Positions 10,455 to 23,234 of a stretch of DNA of 64,000 nucleotides are shown piece by piece. The stretch lies in contig NZ_VTDM01000008.1 in the NCBI RefSeq assembly GCF_015627105.1, positions 61,175-125,174 on the forward strand, given 5' to 3'. The notes under the pieces are model-generated. The model saw only the letters and a list, made by a program, of their open reading frames with translations. It was not told the origin of the DNA and did not search any database. The first letter of the stretch is position 1, and each line of letters starts with the position of its first letter. The translations under genes and the position numbers were made by a program. The DNA comes from Acinetobacter baretiae (GTDB lineage: Bacteria; Pseudomonadota; Gammaproteobacteria; Pseudomonadales; Moraxellaceae).

Positions 10455-10595
10455 TTTTTAGATTCTAATCAAGTGTTGACTTGGCCATTATAACAAAAAA
10501 ATGCATCACGACATGATGGCAGTTTATATTTCATGTCATTTTATTGTAGATAATATGGGCGACTATAAAGAGTTGTGTGAATAGATGCTGAATGA

Positions 10596-12314
<1,719 letters not shown>

Positions 12315-12335
12315 AACTCATTTTAGGAAGTTTAA

Positions 12336-14520
<2,185 letters not shown>

Positions 14521-14526
14521 TTTAAT

Positions 14527-14928
14527 ATGATCACTTTTTTAAAAGAGACGATGAACTCTTTTTCAAGTGCATTTATTTTAGGGCTTGCGACTATTTTAGT
14601 CGCAGGCTTTCAATATATGTACTGGTTCGGAGACGGTGGCTATTATGATCACCAACGTTTAATGCAACAAATAGAGCAACAAGCAGATACAAATAAAACA
14701 TTACGTGAGCGCAATCGAATTTTAGGCGCTGAAGTGTATGATCTAAAAAATGGTGCTGAAGCGGTTGAAGAACATGCTCGCCTTGATTTAGGCTTAATTA
14801 AGCCAAATGAAACATTCATTCAAATGAGTACATTAAGCGCACCACAGTTGCAACAACAGTACATTCCACCACCTGCAAACAGTAAAGACCCAACCAATGA
14901 AGATGAAGACAGCCCTAGCCTCCACTAA
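14527..14928 (+). CDS. ftsB: Cell division protein FtsB
   Basis: Bitopic inner-membrane divisome protein that forms the FtsQBL complex and helps activate septal peptidoglycan synthesis. 133 residues from 14527. An ATG at 14551 (MNSFSSAF) gives 125 residues and has a better upstream AAGAGA, so the start is uncertain. One transmembrane helix (about 14-34, ending YMYWFGDGGYYDH, the FtsB signature), a periplasmic coiled coil (QQIEQQADTNKTLRERNRILGAEV), and the conserved EEHARLDLGLIKPNETF. Longer than E. coli FtsB (103) because of a Pro/Gln-rich tail. Its end overlaps the start of ispD by 32 bp. Confidence 0.95.
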   Translation: MITFLKETMNSFSSAFILGLATILVAGFQYMYWFGDGGYYDHQRLMQQIEQQADTNKTLRERNRILGAEVYDLKNGAEAVEEHARLDLGLIKPNETFIQMSTLSAPQLQQQYIPPPANSKDPTNEDEDSPSLH

Positions 14929-15619
14929 AATCTGGGCAGTCATTCCAGCTGCAGGATCGGGAAATCGATTTTCTAAAACACAGTTAAAACAATATCAGAA
15001 GATTCAAAATAAAACAGTATTAGAACACAGTGTAGATGCCATTTTTCAACTGCCTTTAGAGGGTTGTGTACTTGCAGTACATGAACATGATACTGAAATT
15101 CAAAAGATTCAATTTAATGTACCAGAAAAAATGCATTTGTGTGTGGGGGGAGCGGAGCGTGTGAACTCTGTACTCAATGCTTTGTATTATTTATCAGAGA
15201 TTGCCACATTAGATGATTGGGTTTTAGTACACGATGCAGCCCGTCCATGTGTGCATAAAGAAAGCTTAATCAATTTGATGAATGAAGTTTACTTACATTC
15301 GTCGAGTGCGATTTTAGCGACTCCTGTGAGAGATACTCTAAAAAAAACCACAGTAAACAATATTGATCATACAGTGCCTCGTGATAATTTATGGCAAGCA
15401 CAAACACCTCAAATGGCTCAGTTAGGGCGTTTGATTGACGCATTAGAGCAAGGTTTAACGCATCAGCGTAGCATTACAGATGAAGCAAGCGCACTAGAAG
15501 CTATGGGTGAAAGTGTACGTGTGGTAACAGGTCGCGCAGATAATATAAAAATTACTTATCCTGAAGATTTGAACTTTGCAAATTTGGTGTTATCTGCAAG
15601 GCAAAAAGAGCGAGTCTAG
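14897..15619 (+). CDS. ispD: 2-C-methyl-D-erythritol 4-phosphate cytidylyltransferase IspD
   Basis: Third step of the MEP isoprenoid pathway; activates MEP with CTP. 240 residues. N-terminal nucleotide-binding motif AVIPAAGSGNRF, then VHDAARPCVHKESL, ATPVRDTLKKT, AQTPQM, ITDEASALEAMG and the C-terminal NIKITYPEDLNFA. The start overlaps ftsB by 32 bp (ATG at 14897 or 14903), indicating translational coupling. CTP comes from PyrG at the head of the block. The usual partner ispF is about 1.07 kb downstream rather than adjacent. Confidence 0.97.
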   Translation: MKMKTALASTKIWAVIPAAGSGNRFSKTQLKQYQKIQNKTVLEHSVDAIFQLPLEGCVLAVHEHDTEIQKIQFNVPEKMHLCVGGAERVNSVLNALYYLSEIATLDDWVLVHDAARPCVHKESLINLMNEVYLHSSSAILATPVRDTLKKTTVNNIDHTVPRDNLWQAQTPQMAQLGRLIDALEQGLTHQRSITDEASALEAMGESVRVVTGRADNIKITYPEDLNFANLVLSARQKERV

Positions 15620-15984
15620 CAAAACATGTACGTTATCATGTCATTAGATCAATAATTTGTCTGTTTTACAATCAAATGTCCTTTACTAAGTAGTAGAGGA
15701 AATTTTTAATCTATACGTATTATTATTAACAGGTCGTATTTTAGTGTTAAAAGCACTATTTTGAACTTTAATGAAAATGTCTAACTTTTTATGTATAGTG
15801 AAACCATTTAATTGTTCATACAGCTAATAATACTAAAGCCTTGTGTAGTCGTATTTGATAACTTTGAATTGTATGTCGTTTTGATTATATTTGATAGCAT
15901 CAAAACATAGCCAATCTATATTTTATCATTTGTACTTGGATGGGTTGTTCAATGATCTCATTGTATGGTTTTAAACAAGATACT
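15620..15984. other. 365-bp AT-rich intergenic region after ispD
   Basis: Lies between convergent genes, ispD (plus) and the LprI-like gene (minus). No gene, strong hairpin terminator or recognisable repeat was seen. It is AT-rich with scattered stop codons in all frames. Confidence 0.5.
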
Positions 15985-16590
15985 TTAGTCATATCTACGA
16001 TAATTTCCAGCAAAAATACGACACGTCTTTTGGTCGCTGTGTAGGCTTAATAGCCCTTTGTAAAGTTTGATGTTATAAGCACAACCATCTTCATTATTAA
16101 TAATGCGTGTTAGATTGCTATTTTGACTATAAGCTAAAAAATGCTGTTGTGTTAATTGAGGCAAATGATAAGCATAGCCATCAATTTTTAATTTGTTTTG
16201 TTCGAGTTGGTGAATCTGTAGGTATACTTGCTGTGTAGATATTTTACCATCTTGATACTTAATAAAATGTTGTGTCAAAGTTTGGTTGAGTGTTGAAAAC
16301 TCGTTAAGCTCATGCGTGCGCTGATTGAATTGCGCTGTAAAACAAGATGGTGTTTTGCATAAATGAATGCGTTTATCCCATAAACTATGAGTGATGTGTA
16401 AAATAGAGCGCGGCGCATTACTGACAAAATTGGTTTGTTGAAATAAGGCCATGAGCTGTTCTTTTTGTGGCTTAAAAGCTTCACATAGTTTTGGTGCTGA
16501 ACATGAGCGACTTGCATATGCTTGAGTACATAGGCAATACATTGCTAATATTGAGGCTATTTTTTTAACATAGCTGAAAACCAGATGCAT
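15985..16590 (-). CDS. Secreted Cys-rich protein, LprI-like
   Basis: 201 residues. An N-terminal signal peptide (hydrophobic VKKIASILAMYCLCTQAYA, cleavage near ASA/ASR). The mature protein has Cys pairs near both ends: SCSAPKLC; LWDKRIHLCKTPSCFTAQF; DGCAYNIKLYKG with KTCRIFAG. The segment W-x2-R-x2-C-x4-C-x4-F-x2-R-x3-L resembles the N-terminal module of LprI lysozyme-inhibitor-like proteins, so periplasmic location and disulfides are likely. Function is inferred only. It sits on the opposite strand between ispD and ispF. Confidence 0.7.
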   Translation of the reverse strand: MHLVFSYVKKIASILAMYCLCTQAYASRSCSAPKLCEAFKPQKEQLMALFQQTNFVSNAPRSILHITHSLWDKRIHLCKTPSCFTAQFNQRTHELNEFSTLNQTLTQHFIKYQDGKISTQQVYLQIHQLEQNKLKIDGYAYHLPQLTQQHFLAYSQNSNLTRIINNEDGCAYNIKLYKGLLSLHSDQKTCRIFAGNYRRYD

Positions 16591-16685
16591 GTGTAAGAGT
16601 ACTTTAATCGTCTAATGCTCGTGCTAATATAGCGAAATCGCACTGAGAAATACAAGAATTCATTTTTCTTTAAAGGAAATTTATT

Positions 16686-17171
16686 GTGGTTGGAAAAGTA
16701 AGAATTGGTCAGGGCATAGATGTTCATGCGTTTGAGGCAGGAGATTTTGTCACCCTAGCAGGATTGAAAATTCCACATACACAAGGTTTAAAAGCCCATT
16801 CAGATGGTGATGTCGTCTTGCATGCATTAAGCGATGCATTACTTGGTGCTTTAGCACTTGGTGATATTGGGCAACATTTTCCAGATACAGATGATGCTTT
16901 TAAAGGTGTAGATAGTCGGATTTTACTCAAAAAAGTTTATCAGTTGGTTGGTGAGCAAGGCTATCATTTAGGGAATGCCGATATTACTGTTGCGTGTGAA
17001 CGTCCAAAATTGGCTAAGCATAATCTTGCCATGCGCCAAAGTATTGCAGATGTTTTGGGTGTAGATGTATCACAAATTGGTATGAAGGCAACAACAACTG
17101 AGCAATTGGGTTTTACAGGTCGCCAAGAGGGTATTTTGGCGACAGCAACGGTATTAATCTTTGCTAATTAG
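16686..17171 (+). CDS. ispF: 2-C-methyl-D-erythritol 2,4-cyclodiphosphate synthase IspF
   Basis: Fifth step of the MEP pathway; releases CMP and forms the cyclic diphosphate. 161 residues (E. coli 159). Metal ligands in GIDVHAF and [18 protein letters not shown], then [12 protein letters not shown], and the C-terminal [17 protein letters not shown]. The start codon is GTG (16686), preceded at good distance by AAAGGAAA. Its stop is 3 bp from the stop of the convergent phosphatase-fold gene. Confidence 0.97.
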   Translation: MVGKVRIGQGIDVHAFEAGDFVTLAGLKIPHTQGLKAHSDGDVVLHALSDALLGALALGDIGQHFPDTDDAFKGVDSRILLKKVYQLVGEQGYHLGNADITVACERPKLAKHNLAMRQSIADVLGVDVSQIGMKATTTEQLGFTGRQEGILATATVLIFAN

Positions 17172-17174
17172 TCA

Positions 17175-17690
17175 CTAACCTGTAGGGTTACATAGATTTT
17201 GTAGTTCTTGCGTGGCTTTACGGCCTTGTAGCTGTAAGGCCACGTTATGCACAAGTCCTGTCCATGTTTCATTGAGTTCCCAAACCTGTTGGAGCAGTGC
17301 TTGCGCTTCTGCAACATCCATACCCATGTAGTATTGTCGGTATAAATAGACCAAAGCACTGACTCGTAAATTTTGAGCACAGTGTACCCACACACTTTGA
17401 TTTTGAACTAAAAAGTCAATGGTATCGAGTGCAAATAATGCTTGCTCTGGTGCAGGTGTTTCCCATGCAATAGGAAGTTGAATATAGTTTAAGCCTAAAT
17501 CTAAGCAAATATGATCTTCGTGGGTGAGATGGTCTGGTGAGTCACCTAAAGCTAAATTAATGACCGTTGATATGCCATATTCTTTAATATAACGAAGTTG
17601 TTCGGCTGAGGGTTGCCCTGAGCTAAACAGGTGTTCGTGAACGTATTGAAAGTTTGGAATTTGACAGAGTTTTTCTTCAAGATGATTCAT
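17175..17690 (-). CDS. Protein tyrosine phosphatase-fold protein with altered P-loop
   Basis: 171 residues. Opens with YVHEHLFSSGQPSAEQL, typical of the dual-specificity/DUF442-like phosphatase family, followed by GISTVINLALGD and LPIAWETP. The active-site region reads VWVHCAQNLRVSALVYLYR. The candidate nucleophile Cys104 is followed by Arg109, i.e. C-x4-R rather than the canonical C-x5-R, and the usual Gly is missing. Related small bacterial proteins share an HCA-x-N-x-RVSA pattern, so this may be the family norm and not a local defect. Activity is uncertain. It lies downstream of the DAHP synthase gene, separated by a terminator. Confidence 0.8.
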   Translation of the reverse strand: MNHLEEKLCQIPNFQYVHEHLFSSGQPSAEQLRYIKEYGISTVINLALGDSPDHLTHEDHICLDLGLNYIQLPIAWETPAPEQALFALDTIDFLVQNQSVWVHCAQNLRVSALVYLYRQYYMGMDVAEAQALLQQVWELNETWTGLVHNVALQLQGRKATQELQNLCNPTG

Positions 17691-17701
17691 AGTTTTTTTC
17701 G

Positions 17702-17727
17702 TAAAAAAACGCCATCAATGATGGCGT
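17702..17727 (-). terminator. Intrinsic terminator of the DAHP synthase gene
   Basis: ACGCCATCA / TGATGGCGT (17709-17717 / 17719-17727) form a stem that on the minus strand is followed by a run of seven T (17703-17709). It lies 10 bp after the DAHP synthase stop. Confidence 0.75.
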
Positions 17728-17736
17728 AAGTTGAGA

Positions 17737-18828
17737 TTAACGATGTGGCAATACATCTTTTAACGAGTTATGCATGTCTAATAATACACGCTCTGTGGTG
17801 TCCCAATCTAAACAGCCATCTGTGACAGATTGCCCGTATTCTAGGTCACATAATTGGGCAGGAATATCTTGACGTCCACCTTTTAAATGACTTTCTACCA
17901 TTAACCCAACAATTGAAGTATTACCATTTAAGATTTGCTCGGTAATATTTTTGAGTACGAGGGGTTGTAAGTATGGGTCTTTATTGGAGTTAGCATGACT
18001 GGCATCAATCATAATATTTTTACTGACTTTTGCTTTAATCAGTGCATTTTCTGCCTGTGCAACGGATGTTGCATCATAGTTTGGTTTGCCATTACCACCT
18101 CGTAATACCACGTGACCATATTTGTTACCACGTGTACTAATAATGGCAACTTGACCATCATTGTTGAGACCTAAAAAGTTATGACCATGTTCGACAGCTT
18201 GCATGGCGTTAATAGCCACTGTTAAACCACCATCTGTACCATTTTTAAATCCAACAGGTGAAGAAAGACCTGATGACATTTCACGGTGTGTTTGACTTTC
18301 CGTTGTACGTGCGCCAATAGCAGACCATGAAATTAAGTCTTGCAAATACTGTGGTGAGTTGGGATCAAGTGCTTCAGTTGCACATGGTAAACCTTTTTCG
18401 TTAAGTTCAAGTAAGAGTTTGCGCCCAAGATGTAGTCCTTTTTCAATATCAAAAGAATCATCCATATTGGGGTCGTTAATTAAACCTTTCCAGCCAACTG
18501 TTGTACGTGGCTTTTCAAAATATACACGCATTACAATATACAGTGTATCTTTTACTTTTTCGCTTAATGCTTTGAGACGATCTGCGTATTCGTGTGCAGC
18601 TTTAGGGTCATGAATAGAGCATGGTCCAATCACAATAAATAGTCGTTTGTCTTGACTATCTAAAATTTTACGTACACTTTCACGTCCTGAAACAACGGTC
18701 TGAGATGCTTTATCGGATAAAGGCAAGACTTTTTTAAGTTGTGCTGGTGTGATGAGTGTTTGAACATTACTAATATTGACGTCATCAATATCATTTGAGG
18801 TAATAGAATGAGAGTCTGAATGATTCAT
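17737..18828 (-). CDS. aroG: 3-deoxy-7-phosphoheptulonate (DAHP) synthase, class I
   Basis: First step of aromatic amino acid synthesis, condensing phosphoenolpyruvate with erythrose-4-phosphate. 363 residues from the ATG at 18828; a GTG at 18837 in frame adds three residues and cannot be excluded. Motifs: IGPCSIHDPKAAHEYA, MRVYFEKPRTTVGWKGL, GARTTESQTHREMSSGL, RGGNGKPNYD, and metal-binding IDASHANSNKDP. The N-terminal extension (about 40 residues) carries the allosteric region in AroF/AroG/AroH enzymes. Which amino acid inhibits it cannot be read from the sequence, so the symbol denotes the family. Confidence 0.92.
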   Translation of the reverse strand: MNHSDSHSITSNDIDDVNISNVQTLITPAQLKKVLPLSDKASQTVVSGRESVRKILDSQDKRLFIVIGPCSIHDPKAAHEYADRLKALSEKVKDTLYIVMRVYFEKPRTTVGWKGLINDPNMDDSFDIEKGLHLGRKLLLELNEKGLPCATEALDPNSPQYLQDLISWSAIGARTTESQTHREMSSGLSSPVGFKNGTDGGLTVAINAMQAVEHGHNFLGLNNDGQVAIISTRGNKYGHVVLRGGNGKPNYDATSVAQAENALIKAKVSKNIMIDASHANSNKDPYLQPLVLKNITEQILNGNTSIVGLMVESHLKGGRQDIPAQLCDLEYGQSVTDGCLDWDTTERVLLDMHNSLKDVLPHR

Positions 18829-18955
18829 TGCCTTCACTAATTGCGAAATAAACTAAGTAAGATGAAATTACTATATAGATCATGGTGGTAAAAAACAAAT
18901 ACTATCATATCGTGAACAAATAAGTTTTTGAAATGTATTTTAGTTTGATAGTTGG

Positions 18956-19237
18956 CTATTTTTTAGATTTTATCTGATTGTTTCTCAAAATAAGTACAAA
19001 AATGAGTGGTGTGGCAAAAATCCACCACGACACAAATGCGACACTATAGCGGTATTGTTGTGTCAGCAATAAAAAAGAGCATAAAAACAAAATATAAGCC
19101 AATCGTTTAAACAGCCTAGGTTTTTGGGTCACAACAGCCCATTTTGAGTGTGCAACGATCTTTTTTTGTTTATCACTACTTAGATACATTAAGTAAAATG
19201 CAAAATAAGTGATGCTGATAGCAAGTAATATGATCAT
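18956..19237 (-). CDS. DUF3325-like small membrane protein of the siderophore-receptor operon
   Basis: 93 residues with three hydrophobic segments (about 2-19, 45-62, 64-84) and a basic loop between the first and second (SKWAVVTQKPRLFKR). Its ATG overlaps the stop codon of the PepSY gene (ATGA), so the two are translationally coupled. DUF3325 proteins are found as the last gene after PepSY-type proteins beside TonB receptors. Biochemical function unknown. Assignment rests on size, topology and position. Confidence 0.75.
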   Translation of the reverse strand: MIILLAISITYFAFYLMYLSSDKQKKIVAHSKWAVVTQKPRLFKRLAYILFLCSFLLLTQQYRYSVAFVSWWIFATPLIFVLILRNNQIKSKK

Positions 19238-20787
19238 TGAGCATCCTTTTGTAATATTTTTTGCTGTATTTTTTTCTTTGCTTGTTGTTGAATAGGACGA
19301 ATATTTTTAGCAATAAATCCAGCCAGTAGTGCAAATAACCAAAAAAATGCATCGACTTGAGCATAGTTGGTATAATCACTCATCTGTTTTAAGTCGCCAT
19401 GTTGCCAAAGGATAACTATATTTACGCAAGGTAAGCATAGGGCGAGCATCACAAATAAAAACAGTTGTATAGGCCATAAATATTGCCTTTTACTCAAAAC
19501 AGCCAACATTAAACTCACTCCCCACGCTGTAAAAAATACGACAATTTCTTGGTTGTTGGGTGTTGAGTACGATAATGTAATTAGTCGATTACTATAAAAA
19601 TAGCATAAGACCGCAATTGGTAATCCAACAAAGGTGGCAACATTGAGTCGATCTACACAGTAGTGCCCGAAATGAAAAGTATTGTTTTTGTTTTGTAGTT
19701 GGCGTTTTAAGCTCCAAAGTAACAGCCCTGAAGCAACCATAAAGCAACCGAGTATGCCTGAAAAAAATAAAGCAATACGAATGATAGGTTGAGCGAAAGA
19801 TGCCATATGTAATCCGTATATACCGCTATACAACGTGGCAACAGGGTGCACATTACGGGTATCTTGAATGATTTGACCTTGTGCATTCAAAGTCATTTGT
19901 ATTGGTTGTTGAGTAATAGAGTGATCTTCTTTTTGTTTAATGATAATTTCTGTGGCAGTGCTAAATGGTTTTTTAATTTCAATACGATCTATTAATGGCT
20001 GGTCAGGCCACTGTTGTTGTAAACGTTGGCTAATTTGTTGTGCATTGACCATAGCTATAGTAGATATATTATTGGGTGTAGAAGGTGGTATTTGACTACG
20101 TAGTTCAGAGAAAATATCGTAATTGTTTTGAGGGTAGTACTTTTGAATTGCTGAGGGCAAGTACAAGTAAAAAAACATGACTAAGCCTGTGAAGGTAATC
20201 ACGAAAAAAAAGGGTAAGGCAATCACAGAAACAATGTTATGGAAATCTAACCATGAACGCTGTGACTTAAATGTACGCAAGGTAAAGAAATCTGTGAATA
20301 TTTTTTTATGTGTAATAACCCCCGATATCAGTGCAATTAACATTATAAAAGCTGCAAAGCTGACCAATAGTCGACCAAATACAATAGGTATGCCAAAAAG
20401 TTGAAAATGAAAAGTGTAAAAAAAATCTCCGCCTTGAGTCGGAAGTAAATTCACTTCTTGTTGTGTACGAGGATCAAGTTGTTTAAATACATAATTACCA
20501 TCATTTTTTTGCCAGTAAATTGTATTGATTGGATCATCGCTAGAAGCAACTTGCATATTCCAATATTGCGCATCGGTTGCATGGTGTTCCAAGTAATCTA
20601 AGCCAGAGAGTATCGCTTGCTGTTGTGTGACTTGTGTGTGTTGGAAAGCAGGTTGTGTCCATGCAGTAATGTCATGTCTGTAATAGGACAGAGATCCTGT
20701 CAAAAAAATTGCAAATAATAGCCAACCAAGGAGTAGTCCTGTCCAAGAATGTAACCAAGCCATGGATTGACGAAGTGATTTATACAT
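19234..20787 (-). CDS. PepSY-associated transmembrane protein (iron-siderophore accessory)
   Basis: 517 residues. Begins YKSLRQSMAWLHSWTGLLLGWLLFAIFLTG, the PepSY_TM signature with His13. Further membrane segments lie around 138-158, 185-210, 335-360, 385-405, 415-430, 440-460 and 480-500, with a large periplasmic part between about 215 and 330 (APSTPN region with PepSY-like repeats). Members sit next to ferric-siderophore receptors; some are proposed to reduce or release iron from siderophores at the inner membrane, using heme-ligating histidines. Cotranscribed with the receptor and two small membrane proteins. Confidence 0.88.
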   Translation of the reverse strand: MYKSLRQSMAWLHSWTGLLLGWLLFAIFLTGSLSYYRHDITAWTQPAFQHTQVTQQQAILSGLDYLEHHATDAQYWNMQVASSDDPINTIYWQKNDGNYVFKQLDPRTQQEVNLLPTQGGDFFYTFHFQLFGIPIVFGRLLVSFAAFIMLIALISGVITHKKIFTDFFTLRTFKSQRSWLDFHNIVSVIALPFFFVITFTGLVMFFYLYLPSAIQKYYPQNNYDIFSELRSQIPPSTPNNISTIAMVNAQQISQRLQQQWPDQPLIDRIEIKKPFSTATEIIIKQKEDHSITQQPIQMTLNAQGQIIQDTRNVHPVATLYSGIYGLHMASFAQPIIRIALFFSGILGCFMVASGLLLWSLKRQLQNKNNTFHFGHYCVDRLNVATFVGLPIAVLCYFYSNRLITLSYSTPNNQEIVVFFTAWGVSLMLAVLSKRQYLWPIQLFLFVMLALCLPCVNIVILWQHGDLKQMSDYTNYAQVDAFFWLFALLAGFIAKNIRPIQQQAKKKIQQKILQKDAQ

Positions 20788-20790
20788 CAG

Positions 20791-21090
20791 TTAACCTATA
20801 AGGTGAGACAGCCCATAAAATAGCAGTGTGATCCCAAAACTGAGTTGGCTTAGGCGTGGAATAGATTGAATACAAAAACAGAGAATAAAAAAAATCAGTG
20901 CAAACATGATGGCGCAAAAGCTGGCCAAAAAAACTGCTTCTGCACGTGGTGTAAAATATAAAAAAATAGCTGCTAAACATAAACTAAAGTACACGACACA
21001 AAAATAGCCGACCACCAATGAAAGAAGTATGCGGTATGCCACAGTGAACTGATGGGCATATTTGTATTTTTGTATCGTGTTTTTCATCAT
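20791..21090 (-). CDS. DUF3649-like small membrane protein
   Basis: 99 residues with three membrane helices (about 17-45, 52-74, 80-98). The fragment AAIFLYFTPRAEAVFLASFCAIMFALIFFIL places it in the DUF3649/iron-uptake small membrane family that sits between TonB receptors and PepSY proteins. The start abuts the receptor stop (TAAATGATG; an ATG 3 bp further is also possible), indicating coupling. The PepSY gene follows after 3 bp. Function unknown. Confidence 0.78.
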   Translation of the reverse strand: MMKNTIQKYKYAHQFTVAYRILLSLVVGYFCVVYFSLCLAAIFLYFTPRAEAVFLASFCAIMFALIFFILCFCIQSIPRLSQLSFGITLLFYGLSHLIG

Positions 21091-23211
21091 TTAGTACTTA
21101 AACTTCACAGATACAGTGTAGTTTGCAGGTGCGCCGTAATAGCCCTGACCATCTTTTAATCCGGTAAGATATTTTTCATTGCCAATATTTTTAGCGTTTA
21201 GTTGTAGATTAATGTGATCATTAACTTTATAGCTGGCCATCAAATCAAAGAGGGCATATGCACTTTGTGTAATGGTGCCTAAATGTGAGCTTGATGCTGG
21301 ATCACGAATGGTATCTTGCCATTTTACACTTGCACCTACTTTTATTTGTGGGAACTGAGGTAGAGTGTAATTTGCTAGAATATTAAATGATTGGGTGGGA
21401 TTGTATTGACGAGGATTAATCCCATTGTCTTTGTTTTTTAAACTAAACTGAGTGTAACCTGCCGATACGTCAATATTTTCCGTAACTTTACCTGTTAAGC
21501 CAAGCTCTACACCTTGTGATTTTACTGTGCCAAGATCAGAGTAATATGCCGAACCCATAAATGTTGGGTTTAAAGCAAAATGGTTTTGTTGAGTGCTAAA
21601 AATAGCAATAGAGCCTGTTAAACGTTCATTGAACCAAGCCCCTTTTAAACCTGCTTCGTAGCTTTTCCCATCTACAGGTACAGCTACTTTATTTGTTGTC
21701 TTATCTATGACAGTTTGTGGCCTAAAAATTGAGGTGTAACTCATGTAGCCAGTGTATTGTGGCGTAAAGTTATATGTTAAGCCTGCATAAGGAGAGGTTT
21801 TACTCTTAACATAACTGTCTTGAAAATCAATTTTAGAAAAGTTTGCGCCCAAAATTAATTTTAAGTTATCGTTTAAGTGTACACGTGTAGCACCATACAT
21901 TGAACGTAGCGTATATTGTTGTGTACCTGCACTACTTAATTCTGCCCACGTTGGTTCACTCGGTGACCAACTTGCTAAATCGGTTGTCGGACTTAGTTGA
22001 TTTAATGCGCCAGCTGCCATGTTGTTGGTCACACTTTTTGACCATGTATAACCAAAGTTTGCTTCGTGACGTTGGTCAAAAAGAGGAAATGTTCCAGAAA
22101 CATTGGCATTTAATGTTTGTTTTCTAAATTTTTGATTATAAATATCAGGGAAAAAGTAGACGCCAGAAGTATTGTCGCTTGCATTTGGATTATTTAAAAG
22201 ATAGAGCATTTTATCTTGTGCAGTTAAATGTTTATCATCGTAAGTGAGTTTTGCAACCCAATCACCTGCAACTTTTTGCTCAATGTTGGCGAAGTAAGTG
22301 TTTGTTGTCCAGTCAAAATATGTCCAATCAGGCGCATAGTTATAGCTACGCGCATAACTCAGTTGTTGACCTGCGGTATTTGTTAGCGGTAAAGCTCCCC
22401 ACTGTGAGCCATTCGTGAGTTGATTCGTCCGAGAAAAACCTACAGATGCTTTGGTGCGGTCTGAAAGGTCAGCATCTATAATGGCTTGAACCCCATTTTT
22501 TTCTTCAGAATATTTGTCTAGATATGAATCGCCTGTTTTTTCGTAAGCGGTAAGACGACCACGTACATTGCCACTTTGTGTTAATGGGCCTGACAGGTCT
22601 GCTTCATAGCGTTTTGTACTCCAAGAGCCATAGCTAAAGCCTGCATTGGCTTGAAATTCTTGAGTAGGACGCTTTCTGACATAGTTAATGGTTGCACCCG
22701 GATCGCCAAGTGCATTAGTGAGAGCATCTGCACCTTTAATGACTTCGACACGGTCATAAAAGTAGCTGTCATCATCTGAACCATTGTAATTATAGCTGTC
22801 GATTTGTGGTATACCAACACCATCATACAAAATATTAGAAATGTCAAAGCCACGCGCAGTATACGTGGTTCGGTTGGTTTCTAAACCTGTGACCATAACC
22901 CCGGGTGTATTACTTAAAATGTCACGGGTAGTTGTTAAATTAAAGTCATCCATTTGCTGACGTGTGACAACATTCACTGTTTGAGGTGTTTCTTTCGTGG
23001 TGAGGTTTAATCCTGTAGCGCTACTACTGTTATGAATGATATAGGATTTTGTCTGTTCAGAGCTTTGAGTGGTTGCTTGATCTGCTTTAGATTTAATTGT
23101 CGTTAGTGTTGCTGTTTGTGAATAATCAGCAGCATATGTATAAGAAGATATGCTCATTGTTGCAACAATAGCAACAATAGCAACAGTAAGGGGAGAAAGT
23201 TTGTATTTCAT
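21091..23211 (-). CDS. TonB-dependent siderophore receptor
   Basis: Outer-membrane gated beta-barrel that imports ferric siderophores with TonB energy. 706 residues from the ATG at 23211; upstream extension needs a TTG start and runs through the Fur-box match. Signal peptide MKYKLSPLTVAIVAIVATM...SSYTYA. The plug domain begins at ETPQTVNVVTRQQMDDF and contains GVMVTGLETNRTTYTARGF; no STN signalling domain is present. The barrel ends in the C-terminal aromatic signature YTVSVKFKY. Size and plug motif resemble FhuE/FpvA-type hydroxamate receptors, but the substrate cannot be fixed. First gene of a four-gene operon. Confidence 0.93.
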   Translation of the reverse strand: MKYKLSPLTVAIVAIVATMSISSYTYAADYSQTATLTTIKSKADQATTQSSEQTKSYIIHNSSSATGLNLTTKETPQTVNVVTRQQMDDFNLTTTRDILSNTPGVMVTGLETNRTTYTARGFDISNILYDGVGIPQIDSYNYNGSDDDSYFYDRVEVIKGADALTNALGDPGATINYVRKRPTQEFQANAGFSYGSWSTKRYEADLSGPLTQSGNVRGRLTAYEKTGDSYLDKYSEEKNGVQAIIDADLSDRTKASVGFSRTNQLTNGSQWGALPLTNTAGQQLSYARSYNYAPDWTYFDWTTNTYFANIEQKVAGDWVAKLTYDDKHLTAQDKMLYLLNNPNASDNTSGVYFFPDIYNQKFRKQTLNANVSGTFPLFDQRHEANFGYTWSKSVTNNMAAGALNQLSPTTDLASWSPSEPTWAELSSAGTQQYTLRSMYGATRVHLNDNLKLILGANFSKIDFQDSYVKSKTSPYAGLTYNFTPQYTGYMSYTSIFRPQTVIDKTTNKVAVPVDGKSYEAGLKGAWFNERLTGSIAIFSTQQNHFALNPTFMGSAYYSDLGTVKSQGVELGLTGKVTENIDVSAGYTQFSLKNKDNGINPRQYNPTQSFNILANYTLPQFPQIKVGASVKWQDTIRDPASSSHLGTITQSAYALFDLMASYKVNDHINLQLNAKNIGNEKYLTGLKDGQGYYGAPANYTVSVKFKY

Positions 23212-23234
23212 GTAAAGATTCACTAAATCTAAAT

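Noticed and set aside
10510..10537. Inverted repeat GACATGA / TCATGTC before pyrG
   Set aside because: Only 7-bp arms with a 14-bp spacer in AT-rich DNA; too likely by chance.
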